Shown here: one piece after another, positions 32,119 to 39,864 of the stretch
Layout: each line of letters opens with the position of its first letter
Position numbering within the stretch: the first letter of the stretch is position 1
Assembly: GCF_017876595.1 (NCBI RefSeq)
Contig: NZ_JAGIOG010000001.1
Span: forward strand, 2,790,001 to 2,854,000
Length of the DNA stretch: 64,000 nucleotides
Source: Aeromicrobium fastidiosum
Lineage (GTDB): Bacteria; Actinomycetota; Actinomycetes; Propionibacteriales; Nocardioidaceae
Reading direction: 5' to 3'
Program-made: the position numbers and the translations under genes
The notes under the pieces: generated by a model
What the model saw: only the letters and a program-made list of their open reading frames with translations
The model's database searches: none
What the model was told of the DNA's origin: nothing

Positions 32119-32808
32119 ATGCGAGTCCACGTGGTCGCCGACGCGACCGACACCGACGGCGGTTACGTCGCCGAGCGCCTGAAGCAGCGGGGCGCCGAGC
32201 TCGTCCCCCTCGACCGCGACGACCTGCCGACGTTCGACACGATCGGTGGGTCCGACCTGGTGCTGCTGCTCGGGTCCGACAAGTCGGCCCACGACGAGAC
32301 GTGGATCGAGTCGGTGACCGCCGAGATCCGGTTGATCCGGGCGTCCCTCGCGGCAGGCACGCCCGTCATGGGCATCTGCTACGGCGCGCAGGTGATCGCC
32401 CGGGCACTGGGCGGGACGTCGTGGCGCGCCGACAAGCCCGAGCTGGGCTGGCAGCGGGTCGACACGACCGACCGGGTGCTGTGCCCGGAGGGGCCGTGGG
32501 GGCAGATGCACAAGGACGTCTTCGCGCCCGGCCCGACGTCGCGGGTCATCGGCACGTCGTGGCGCGGCCCCCAGTGCATCGTCGACGAGAGCTGGGGTGC
32601 GCGCGCGATCGGCTGGCAGTTCCATCCCGAGGTGACCCCGGCGACGTACGAGCACTGGGTGCACGAGCTCTACTACGGCGACACGGGCGACGACCCGAAG
32701 GAGCTCGTGCGCCAGGCTCACGCGTGGGCGCCCAAGACCCGCAACCTCGCGCACGCCCTCACCGACTCCGCGCTGACCTACCTGCGCGTCGACCGGGACG
32801 TCGCGTGA
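32119..32808 (+). CDS. Class I glutamine amidotransferase-like protein (229 aa)
   Basis: The GATase-1 fold carries the catalytic triad: Cys87 in MGICYGAQVIARALGG, His169 and Glu171 in WQFHPEVTP. The stand-alone domain resembles GuaA-type or gamma-glutamyl-gamma-aminobutyrate hydrolase-like enzymes and has no fused synthetase. It hydrolyses an amide or gamma-glutamyl bond; the substrate is unknown. The ATG at 32119 is 14 bp after the membrane gene stop, and the small gene at 32805 overlaps its stop, so a four-gene PBP-membrane-GATase-small protein operon is likely. Confidence 0.88.
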   Translation: MRVHVVADATDTDGGYVAERLKQRGAELVPLDRDDLPTFDTIGGSDLVLLLGSDKSAHDETWIESVTAEIRLIRASLAAGTPVMGICYGAQVIARALGGTSWRADKPELGWQRVDTTDRVLCPEGPWGQMHKDVFAPGPTSRVIGTSWRGPQCIVDESWGARAIGWQFHPEVTPATYEHWVHELYYGDTGDDPKELVRQAHAWAPKTRNLAHALTDSALTYLRVDRDVA

Positions 32809-33035
32809 AGGGCCGGCCCAGTGGCTATGCCTGGGAGGTGCGCGGCAAGGAGGTCGTCATCAGTCACCACGGTGCCGAGTCGGCGGTGCTGCGCGGCGAG
32901 CGGGCCCACCAGTTCGTCCGCGAGGTCGAGAAGGGTGACCCGCAGCTGCTGATGGCGCGCATCGCCGGCGGCACCTACAAGGCGCCCGACCAGCGGCGCA
33001 GCGGCCCCAAGCCGAAGCCCCGCGGCAGGCGCTGA
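32805..33035 (+). CDS. Small basic protein of unknown function (76 aa)
   Basis: The sequence has a compact N-domain (YAWEVRGKEVVISHHGAESAVLRGERAHQFVREVEKGDPQ) and an Arg/Lys/Pro-rich tail (RRSGPKPKPRGRR) suggestive of nucleic-acid binding. The GTG at 32805 overlaps the GATase stop by 4 bp. It is followed by a terminator at 33067-33101. No family is recognised; coding status rests on codon pattern and coupling. Confidence 0.7.
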   Translation: MKGRPSGYAWEVRGKEVVISHHGAESAVLRGERAHQFVREVEKGDPQLLMARIAGGTYKAPDQRRSGPKPKPRGRR

Positions 33036-33066
33036 CACCAGCCAGCTCACGCGCCGCGAGACAGTA

Positions 33067-33101
33067 CGAGGCCCCGACCCAGCGTGTGGATCGGGGCCTC
33101 G
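33067..33101. terminator. Bidirectional terminator between the GATase operon and dps
   Basis: CGAGGCCCCGA (33067-33077) and TCGGGGCCTCG (33091-33101) form a perfect 11-bp stem with a 13-nt loop between converging genes. Confidence 0.85.
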
Positions 33102-33120
33102 GGCTTGGGAGGCGTCGACG

Positions 33121-33690
33121 TCAGTCGGTGACGTCCGCTGCGTCGTGGGCGGCCGAGGCGGCCGTCTTCTCCGAGCTCGCGCCCTCGGTGGAGAGGGCAC
33201 CGCCGGTGCTCTCGAGGTGGGCCCGGATGAACCAGTGGAACAGCTCGAGTTGACGTTGCTGGCCGATGATCATGTCCTCGGTGACCGGGTCGAGGTCGGA
33301 GGTGGCCTCCTGCGCCTTGCGGTGGTCCTGCAGCAGGTTGACGTACACCTCGTCGAGCGCGCCGAGGTGCTCGTTGGTCGTGGCGCGGCCCAGCGAGTAG
33401 TCCTCCCACGAGCGGCCGTTGACGATGGCACCGGGCGTGCCGAGGGGCGAGACGCCCAGCGTCGCGATGCGCTCGGCGGTCTCGTCGACCATCGCGATGA
33501 CCTCGTCGACATGCGGGTCGATCATCTCGTGAACCGCGATGAAGTGCGGTCCGACGACGTTCCAGTGCACGTGCTTGAGCGTCAGGTGCAGGTCGTTCAG
33601 TGCGTTGAGGCGTTCCTGGAGGATGCCCGCGAGCTTCTCGCCCTCAGCAGGGCTCAGGCCGGGAATGGTGAATTTCGGTGAAGTAGCCAT
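33121..33690 (-). CDS. dps: Dps, DNA-protecting ferritin-like protein
   Basis: Dps stores iron as a dodecamer, uses peroxide as oxidant and can bind DNA during starvation or oxidative stress. The inter-subunit ferroxidase signature is intact: LTLKHVHWNVVGPHFIAVHEMIDPHVDEVIAMVDETAERI. The 189-aa length includes a ~30-residue Ala/Ser/Glu-rich C-terminal extension (EGASSEKTAASAAHDAADVTD) that may modulate DNA binding. The ATG at 33690 gives MATSPKFTIPGL. It stands alone. Confidence 0.95.
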   Translation of the reverse strand: MATSPKFTIPGLSPAEGEKLAGILQERLNALNDLHLTLKHVHWNVVGPHFIAVHEMIDPHVDEVIAMVDETAERIATLGVSPLGTPGAIVNGRSWEDYSLGRATTNEHLGALDEVYVNLLQDHRKAQEATSDLDPVTEDMIIGQQRQLELFHWFIRAHLESTGGALSTEGASSEKTAASAAHDAADVTD

Positions 33691-33833
33691 GGCGTGCTCG
33701 TACCCCTTGCGGCCGAGATCATGCGCGCCTCGCAAAAGATGCCGTCCCCGACCGTCGTGGCTATCGTCTGCTGTCGCCGCCGCGCGCACACCCTGCGCAT
33801 CCGCGTCGGCAACACCACCAAGGGAGGAACCCC

Positions 33834-34091
33834 ATGGGCATCATCGGATTCATCATCGTCGGCCTCATCGCCGGATTCGTCGCTCGCGCCGTCGTGCCGG
33901 GCAAGGACGACCTCGGCGTCATCGGCACGATCATCCTGGGCATCGTCGGCTCGTTCGTCGGCGGATTCCTCGGCTCGCTGATCCAGGACGGCCCCGCCGA
34001 CCTGACGGCGTCGGGCATCATCGGCTCCATCATCGGCGCGATCATCGCGCTGCTGGTCTGGCGCAAGGTAGGCGGACGCTCGCGCGTCTGA
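33834..34091 (+). CDS. GlsB/YeaQ/YmgE family stress-response membrane protein (85 aa)
   Basis: Three short hydrophobic helices with glycine zippers match the transglycosylase-associated (YeaQ) family: MGIIGFIIVGLIAGFVARAVVPGKDDLGVIGTIILGIVGSFVGGFLG and a third helix near the C-terminus. Such proteins are often induced by stress; the molecular role is unknown. A clear AAGGGAGG ribosome site precedes ATG 33834. It is divergent from dps. Confidence 0.93.
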   Translation: MGIIGFIIVGLIAGFVARAVVPGKDDLGVIGTIILGIVGSFVGGFLGSLIQDGPADLTASGIIGSIIGAIIALLVWRKVGGRSRV

Positions 34092-34202
34092 CCCCCACAG
34101 ATATCCCCGCCGCCCCCGACGTGCTCACGAGGCACACGGGGGCGGTGCTGTGGGCGCCCGGGCGCTCGGTGAGTCGTGGGGGCCCGGCCGTAGATTTGAC
34201 CC

Positions 34203-35054
34203 ATGGCCCTGATCGTCTGCCCGCTGTGCGTCCGCGAGGACGACGTCCACCTCGTCCGCACCCTCGAGGACGGCCGCAAGGAGGCCCGGTGCGACGACTG
34301 CGACTTCGCCTTCGTCTACGGCGCGCCCGTCGAGCCCAAGAAGGTCGCAGCACCCCGCAAACGGACGTCCACGGCCCGGGTGGCCAAGCCCGTCGTCGTC
34401 CCGATCGCCGTCGTCGCGAAGCGCTTCCCGCTCGCGGGTGACGTCGATCCTGCCGCCCAGGAACGGGCCGACCGGCTCAAGCAGGAGTTCCTCGCCGCCG
34501 GGCCCTGGGAGCCCAGCGCGCTCGTCGCGCCCCACTGGACCAAGTACCGGTGGGTGTTCTCAGCCGACGGCCTCGAGAAGGTCGCGATCGCCGATCTCAA
34601 GTACTTCGCGGACTCGCCGATCGGCGGCTCGACGGGCGACCCGACGGTGTTCGACAAGGCATGGGTGCTGCTGGGGGAGTTCGAGGCTGCACGGCGCATC
34701 CGCGCCACCACGACCCACCTGCTGCGTGGCAGCGGAGATCTCGAGGACCGTCTGACGACGCTGGTCGACGGCTCGTTCGCGCAGTCGATGCCCGGCTGGG
34801 ACGAGGCGCTGCTCACCAAGACGCTCGCCGTCGCGGAGGCGTACCGGTTCGTGCCGATCGTGACGTACGACGAGAAGCGGGCCATCGCCCTCGCGGTCTA
34901 CGGCATCGAGTTGCCGGTCGTCGACGAGGTGTCGCTGACGATCGGTCGTCTGGCGGTGTGGAGCAACGACCTGCTGGTCGAGCTGGCCGGCGACGGATTC
35001 GACGACCTGCACCACACCGCGGCGTTCCTGCGGTGGGCGGCCACGCAGCACTGA
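34203..35054 (+). CDS. Zinc-ribbon-containing protein of unknown function (283 aa)
   Basis: C6-x2-C9 and C30-x2-C33 (CPLC, CDDC) form an N-terminal zinc ribbon. A Lys/Pro/Ala linker then leads to a ~200-aa helical domain with Trp-rich KYRWVFSADGLEK and a C-terminal FDDLHHTAAFLRWAA. A nucleic-acid or protein-binding role for the ribbon is inference. It does not resemble any enzyme I know. The ATG at 34203 places the ribbon at the N-terminus, and both flanking genes run independently. Confidence 0.7.
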   Translation: MALIVCPLCVREDDVHLVRTLEDGRKEARCDDCDFAFVYGAPVEPKKVAAPRKRTSTARVAKPVVVPIAVVAKRFPLAGDVDPAAQERADRLKQEFLAAGPWEPSALVAPHWTKYRWVFSADGLEKVAIADLKYFADSPIGGSTGDPTVFDKAWVLLGEFEAARRIRATTTHLLRGSGDLEDRLTTLVDGSFAQSMPGWDEALLTKTLAVAEAYRFVPIVTYDEKRAIALAVYGIELPVVDEVSLTIGRLAVWSNDLLVELAGDGFDDLHHTAAFLRWAATQH

Positions 35055-35070
35055 CGACCGACAGCGCTCA

Positions 35071-38000
35071 TCACTGCGCCCGGGTGTCGACGGCGGCCGC
35101 CGCGAAGCGGTCGGTCAGGATCCTCGACGCCCGCAGGGCCTCGACCGACACCGCCGGGCTCCACAGCCACCCCTGCCCGAGTCCGCACCCGCGGGCGCTC
35201 AGCTCGTCAAGGTGCGCCTGCGTCTCGACGCCCTCGGCGACGACCTTGATGTCGAGCGACCGAGCGAGCTCGATGAGTGACCGGACGATCGCCAGCGAGT
35301 GCGTGTCCTCGGGGATGCCCTCGATGAAGCCGCGGTCGATCTTCAGCACGTTGATCGGCAGGTCGCGCAGGTAGGCCATCGAGCTGTACCCGGTGCCGAA
35401 GTCGTCCAGCGCGATGTCGAATCCCCGGTCGCCGAGCTGCTGCAGGATCGTGATCGCCATGTCCTGGTCGGTCATCAGGGCGCTCTCGGTGATCTCGAGC
35501 ATGACCTCGCTGGGCTGGAGCCCGGCCTCTTCGACGGCGTCGACGATGTAGGCCGCGAGACCCTCGTCGGACAGGCTCTGACCCGACAGGTTGATCGAGA
35601 CGTACGCGTCTTCCGGCATCGTGAGGTCGGCCTTGAGCTCGCTGATGTCGCGCAGGGCACGCCGGACGACCCAGCGGTCGACGTCGGTCGAGCTGGCGTT
35701 CATCTCGGCGAGCGCCACGAACCGCTCGGGACGGATCTCGCCGTACGTCGGGTGGTGCCAGCGAGCGAGGGCCTCGACGCCGACCACCTCGCCCGTGCTG
35801 ATGTCGACGACGGGCTGGTAGTGCAGCTCGAGGTCGTCGTTCTCGAGGGCGTCGAGCAGCTCGCTGGACACGACCGAGCGCTCCTCGGTCTGCGCCGCGA
35901 GCTCGGCGTCGAACACCCTGACACGGCCGCGTCCACCGGCCTTGGCGGCGTACATCGCGGAGTCGGCGAAGCGCAACAGGTCGTCACCGGACTCCGCGGG
36001 CGAGCGCGCGACGCCGATCGTCGCGCCCACCCGGATCATGTGGTGACCGACCGCGTACGGGAGCGTCAGCTCGGACAGGATGCGTCCCGCCATGGTGCGG
36101 GCCGCCGGCTCGTCGACGTCCTTCATGACGACGACGAACTCGTCGCCGCCGAACCGCGAGACCATGTGCTCGGGCCCGACCGTCGCGACGATACGGTCGG
36201 CGACCTCGGTCAGCACGCCGTCGCCGGCGGTGTGGCCGCGTCCGTCGTTGACCTCCTTGAAGTGGTCGAGGTCGACGAACAGCAGGGCGACCCCCGACCG
36301 GTGGCCGAGGTCGAGCGACTCGAGGTGGGTCATGAGCGTCGACCGGTTGGGCAGGTCCGTCAACGCGTCGTGCTCGGCGGCGTGCCGCAGCTCGTCGATG
36401 CGCTGCAGGCTCTCGGTGATGTCGGTGATCATCGCGAGCGATCCCTGCCGCTGACCGTCGATGTCGGGCATGGGGGACGCGGAGACCCGCAGGACGTGCC
36501 TGCTCCCGTCGGGGTGCTTGTACGGCACGCGGTAGCGCTCGACCCCTCGGGTGTGGCGCGTGCTGACGCGGTCGATGACGAAGTCCCTGGCGTCGCCGTC
36601 CAGGACGCTCCACACCGGCGAACCGGTGATGACGTCGAGGGGCAGGGCGAGCATCGTGCTGAGGCGGGCGTTGGCGTAGGTGGCTGTGCCATGGGGCGAG
36701 ATCACGAGGATGCCCTCCTCGGCGGTCTCGGCGATCGCGCGATATCGGGCCTCCGACAGGCTCAACGCCTGCTGCGTAGACACCTCGACGGTCACGTCGC
36801 GGATCGTGGACAGGATGCCTCGGATGCCGGTGTCGAGCAGGTTGATCGAGGTGTGCTCGACCCACATCCACTCGCCGTCGGCACCTTTGCAGCGAAAGCG
36901 CATCGTCTGCGGCTCGGTCGTGGTCTGCGCGTCCAGCCACGTCGCCGTGACCTGATCTATGTCGTCAGGATGGACGGACCGGCTGTGGTCGGTCGCCGGG
37001 TCGGCGTAGCCGGGGCCGAACATCCGTCGTCCCGGGGGAGAGGCGTACAACGTGCGTCCGCTCGCGTCGTGCAGCGTCACGAAGTCGCGCGACCGCTCGG
37101 CGACGACGTCGAACAGCTGCTGCAGCTCCTGCCTGGCGCGCTCGCTGTCGTGGAGCGGACGCAGGTCCTCGATGCTCACGGCGTATCCCGTGGCCTCGCC
37201 GTCGTCGCCGCGCAACACCGTCAACGTGGCCCGGACGGGGATGGCTTGGTCGTCGGTGCCGCGCAGGGTGCGCTCGACCTGCATCGTGTCGATGCCCTGC
37301 GCGGCGACCTCGGTGACGCGTGAGTGCACCGAGTGCCCGTCCTCGGAGTGGAGGATTGTGGCCATCGGTTGGCCGACCAGCTCCTCGCGCGAACGACCGA
37401 CGAGTGCGCAGAAGGCGTCGTTGACCGCCGTGAGGGTGTCGTCGAGCCCGTGCATCGTCTGCGGGACCCGCGACTGCTCGAACCGGCTGCGGAACCGCGC
37501 CTCGTCGGCCCGGCGCGCCTCCTCGGCGAGCTTCTTGCCGGTGATGTCGGTGGCGTTGCCCACGACGGCCGCGACATCGGGGTCGTCCCGCAGATCGGTG
37601 ATGACGAGCCTCGTCCACGACACCGATCCGTCGGCGTGTGCCAGGCGCAGCTCGAGGGTCTCCTGGCGGCTCCCGCGCTCCGAGACCGCGATCCAGGCGT
37701 GATAGGCGCGCCTGCGGTCGTCGGGGTGCACGAAGTCGAGACCCTCGACGCCCACGACGTCGTCGGCGTCCCAGCCCATGCGTCCGCGCAGGGCGGATGT
37801 CACCGAGGTGAGGGTGCCGTCGTCCTGGATCGTGAAGACGATGTCGGCGGCGTTGCGCACGAGCGACTGCCAGCGGCGGTGCGACGAGGCCAGGTCGCGC
37901 TCCTCGTGGATGCGCTCGGTCTCGTCGATCACGACGACCAGGATCTGGTCGCCCGCCGGCGTGGCCACGAGCTGCACGTGCAGCCCGTTCGCGTCGAGCG

Positions 38001-38223
38001 AGCGCAGCGACACCTGCGCCTCGGCGGTCTGGCCGCCTGACGCTGCGAGCACGCAGGCGCGGATGTCCTCGACGTCCGGCGCGCTCCGGCCGAGTGACTC
38101 GAGCTGCCGACCGACGACCTCGTCGAGCGGGACGTCGAGCATGAGGGCCAGGTCGGAGTCGGCCCGCAGCACCTCGCCGGTGCGGCTGAGGGTTGCAGTC
38201 GGGACGACGTTCGGAGCGTGCAT
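35071..38223 (-). CDS. PAS-GGDEF-EAL cyclic-di-GMP signalling protein (1050 aa)
   Basis: Several PAS sensor domains occupy residues ~10-620 (repeated W..L..N..D..F and xxGxxGYAVSIEDL-type cores). A diguanylate cyclase domain with intact GGDEF (residues 692-696, RFGGDEF) follows, then a phosphodiesterase domain with intact EAL (817-819, VEALARWHHP), DDFGTGYSS and VAEGVET. No RxxD inhibitory site is visible five residues before GGDEF. No transmembrane helix is evident, so sensing is probably cytosolic. Both catalytic motifs being complete, net activity cannot be predicted. The ATG at 38223 (MHAPNVVPTATL) is chosen over 38271. Confidence 0.93.
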   Translation of the reverse strand: MHAPNVVPTATLSRTGEVLRADSDLALMLDVPLDEVVGRQLESLGRSAPDVEDIRACVLAASGGQTAEAQVSLRSLDANGLHVQLVATPAGDQILVVVIDETERIHEERDLASSHRRWQSLVRNAADIVFTIQDDGTLTSVTSALRGRMGWDADDVVGVEGLDFVHPDDRRRAYHAWIAVSERGSRQETLELRLAHADGSVSWTRLVITDLRDDPDVAAVVGNATDITGKKLAEEARRADEARFRSRFEQSRVPQTMHGLDDTLTAVNDAFCALVGRSREELVGQPMATILHSEDGHSVHSRVTEVAAQGIDTMQVERTLRGTDDQAIPVRATLTVLRGDDGEATGYAVSIEDLRPLHDSERARQELQQLFDVVAERSRDFVTLHDASGRTLYASPPGRRMFGPGYADPATDHSRSVHPDDIDQVTATWLDAQTTTEPQTMRFRCKGADGEWMWVEHTSINLLDTGIRGILSTIRDVTVEVSTQQALSLSEARYRAIAETAEEGILVISPHGTATYANARLSTMLALPLDVITGSPVWSVLDGDARDFVIDRVSTRHTRGVERYRVPYKHPDGSRHVLRVSASPMPDIDGQRQGSLAMITDITESLQRIDELRHAAEHDALTDLPNRSTLMTHLESLDLGHRSGVALLFVDLDHFKEVNDGRGHTAGDGVLTEVADRIVATVGPEHMVSRFGGDEFVVVMKDVDEPAARTMAGRILSELTLPYAVGHHMIRVGATIGVARSPAESGDDLLRFADSAMYAAKAGGRGRVRVFDAELAAQTEERSVVSSELLDALENDDLELHYQPVVDISTGEVVGVEALARWHHPTYGEIRPERFVALAEMNASSTDVDRWVVRRALRDISELKADLTMPEDAYVSINLSGQSLSDEGLAAYIVDAVEEAGLQPSEVMLEITESALMTDQDMAITILQQLGDRGFDIALDDFGTGYSSMAYLRDLPINVLKIDRGFIEGIPEDTHSLAIVRSLIELARSLDIKVVAEGVETQAHLDELSARGCGLGQGWLWSPAVSVEALRASRILTDRFAAAAVDTRAQ

Positions 38224-38347
38224 GGGGCTGCGTCTCCGGTCTGGTCGGGCAGTGGTGCTCGTTCGGCCCATCGTAGGACCGTGAGGGGTTCACCGAGGTG
38301 GTTTGGCCGCACGGAACGGCAGCGTGCCTCGACGGGGTCTCCCGGGC

Positions 38348-38923
38348 CTACTGGCCCACGCGTCCGTCGACGCACTCGCGCAGCAGGTCGGCGTGACCGC
38401 AGTGGCGGGCGTACTCCTCGATGCGGTGCACCAGCAGCTCGCGCACCGAGATGCCGTCCTTGGCGAGTCGCTCGGCCGGATCGGGGTGCGATGCGAGAGC
38501 CGCATCGGTCAGTGACTGCTCGCGTGCCAGGTCGGCACGGGCGGCCTCGACCTGGGCCTCGTCGGCGGTCGCGTCGTCGAAATCGGCATCGCGCCGGCCG
38601 TAGAGCTTGTCGAGCGGCTCGCCGTCGATCCAGGTGCGCCAGTCGCGCTCGACCTCGGCCAGGTGCCGGATCATGCCCAGCAGCGACATCGTCGACGGCG
38701 GCACCGAGCGGCGGGCGAGCTGCTCCGCGTCCAGCCCGTCGCACTTCATGAGCAGCGTCATGCGGTAGTCCGACAGGTAGTCGTCGTACGTCGCGAGCTC
38801 GCCGTCGGGGCTCGGCCCGTCGCTGTTGCGCGGGTCGTCGGCGGGGTCGGCCCACATGTCGGGGTACACGGTCGCGCGCGTCCAGCGTTCGGGCCGATCG
38901 GGACGTCCTGGGTGCTCGGTCAT
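38348..38923 (-). CDS. DinB/DUF664-like four-helix protein (191 aa)
   Basis: This DinB-superfamily protein has a metal-ligand-like His in the MIRHLAEVERDWRTW helix and another in VHRIEEYARHCGHADLLRE near the C-terminus, the arrangement seen in DUF664 and mycothiol-dependent enzymes. It may be a mycothiol- or bacillithiol-type transferase or a metal-binding hydrolase; no specific reaction is assignable. The start at 38923 (MTEHPGRPD) has an acidic, Pro-rich N-terminus before the first helix. Confidence 0.85.
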   Translation of the reverse strand: MTEHPGRPDRPERWTRATVYPDMWADPADDPRNSDGPSPDGELATYDDYLSDYRMTLLMKCDGLDAEQLARRSVPPSTMSLLGMIRHLAEVERDWRTWIDGEPLDKLYGRRDADFDDATADEAQVEAARADLAREQSLTDAALASHPDPAERLAKDGISVRELLVHRIEEYARHCGHADLLRECVDGRVGQ

Positions 38924-39083
38924 GGCCCCATCGTGGTCCCGCGGGACGCTGATTGGCCAGGGGAGCGGACGTCTCGCGGCGCGTGTCGCGTGTGACGGGT
39001 GTGACTCGCACGACGTCTGACCTGCGCATTTGCCGGCACCCCGGGACATACCCGAGAAATGTCCGACCCGTTTGCCAAGGTCG

Positions 39084-39158
39084 TTGCATGCGTGGTGCCC
39101 GACGCGTATGGTTACCACTACATCTAGTACTTACACCGATGTAGTTCTCCACATGTGG
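39084..39158 (+). promoter_or_regulatory. nrdR-nrdJ promoter with NrdR-box-like palindromes
   Basis: The -35 TTGCAT (39084-39089), 17-bp spacer and -10 TATGGT (39107-39112) are followed at the expected start site by ACTACATCTAGT (39117-39128), an NrdR-box-like palindrome. A second imperfect palindrome, ACTTACACCGATGTAGTT (39129-39146), carries the inverted half GATGTAGT. A perfect CCACATGTGG is at 39149-39158. NrdR, the product of the first gene, would repress its own operon when dATP is high. No cobalamin riboswitch was seen. The rest of the 365-bp gap (38924-39083) shows nothing distinctive. Confidence 0.7.
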
Positions 39159-39231
39159 GTCCACAGGATGTCGCCGCTGGTGCACAGATATCGACCTGAG
39201 TGCACAGCATCATCCACAGAAGCGTCCACAG
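39148..39231 (+). repeat. Array of six TCCACA/TGCACA motifs before nrdR
   Basis: T(C/G)CACA begins at 39148, 39160, 39181, 39201, 39213 and 39225; four lie as TCCACA and two as TGCACA, mostly followed by G. Spacings are 12, 21, 20, 12 and 12 bp, near one or two helical turns. They resemble the core of DnaA boxes or could be sites for another regulator of ribonucleotide reductase. Confidence 0.6.
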
Positions 39232-39288
39232 ATCCACCCCCAACCCCCGTCCCGTCTCGCTGAGACAGCCACCGGAAGGAGCGCCGCG

Positions 39289-39771
39289 ATGCACTGCCCG
39301 TTCTGCAAGAACACCGACACCAAGGTGCTCGACAGCCGTGTGGCCGACGAGGGCGGTGCCATCCGGCGTCGCCGGGTCTGTGCCCAGTGCGAGAAGCGCT
39401 TCACGACGATCGAGCAGATGCAGCTCATGATCGCCAAGCGGTCCGGTGCCACCGAGCCGTTCATCCGCGACAAGGCCATCGCCGGTGTCGCCAAGGCGTG
39501 CAAGGGTCGCCCGGTCTCGGCCGACGACCTCGCACGTCTGGGCCAGCAGGTCGAGGACGCACTGCGTGACCGCGGTGCGGCCGAGATCCCCGCTCACGAG
39601 GTCGGCATGGCCATCCTCGAGCCCCTGAAGGCACTCGACGAGGTCGCGTACCTGCGCTTCGCGAGCGTCTACAAGTCGTTCGAGTGCGCCGACGACTTCG
39701 CCGCCGAGATCGCGACCCTCATGGTCGCGGCCGCCGATGGCGAGCTGGCAGAAGAGACCCGCAACGCCTGA
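39289..39771 (+). CDS. nrdR: NrdR, transcriptional repressor of ribonucleotide reductase
   Basis: The 160-aa protein has an N-terminal zinc ribbon ([15 protein letters not shown] ... [15 protein letters not shown]) and an ATP-cone ([22 protein letters not shown]) that senses ATP/dATP. It represses nrd promoters via NrdR boxes, one of which overlaps its own promoter. The start at 39289 follows GGAAGGA. nrdJ lies 93 bp downstream on the same strand, so autoregulation would also set reductase levels. Confidence 0.97.
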   Translation: MHCPFCKNTDTKVLDSRVADEGGAIRRRRVCAQCEKRFTTIEQMQLMIAKRSGATEPFIRDKAIAGVAKACKGRPVSADDLARLGQQVEDALRDRGAAEIPAHEVGMAILEPLKALDEVAYLRFASVYKSFECADDFAAEIATLMVAAADGELAEETRNA

Positions 39772-39864
39772 ACTTCCCGCACGACCCCTGCACGACCGCA
39801 CGACCACGCAGCACCGCACGAAACTTCACTCACGTATGCACGGCAACCACACAGGAGCAGCAGG

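Noticed and set aside
38924-39288. Cobalamin riboswitch before nrdR-nrdJ
   Set aside because: No B12-box or matching stems were seen, and a B12-dependent reductase would not be expected to be shut off by B12.
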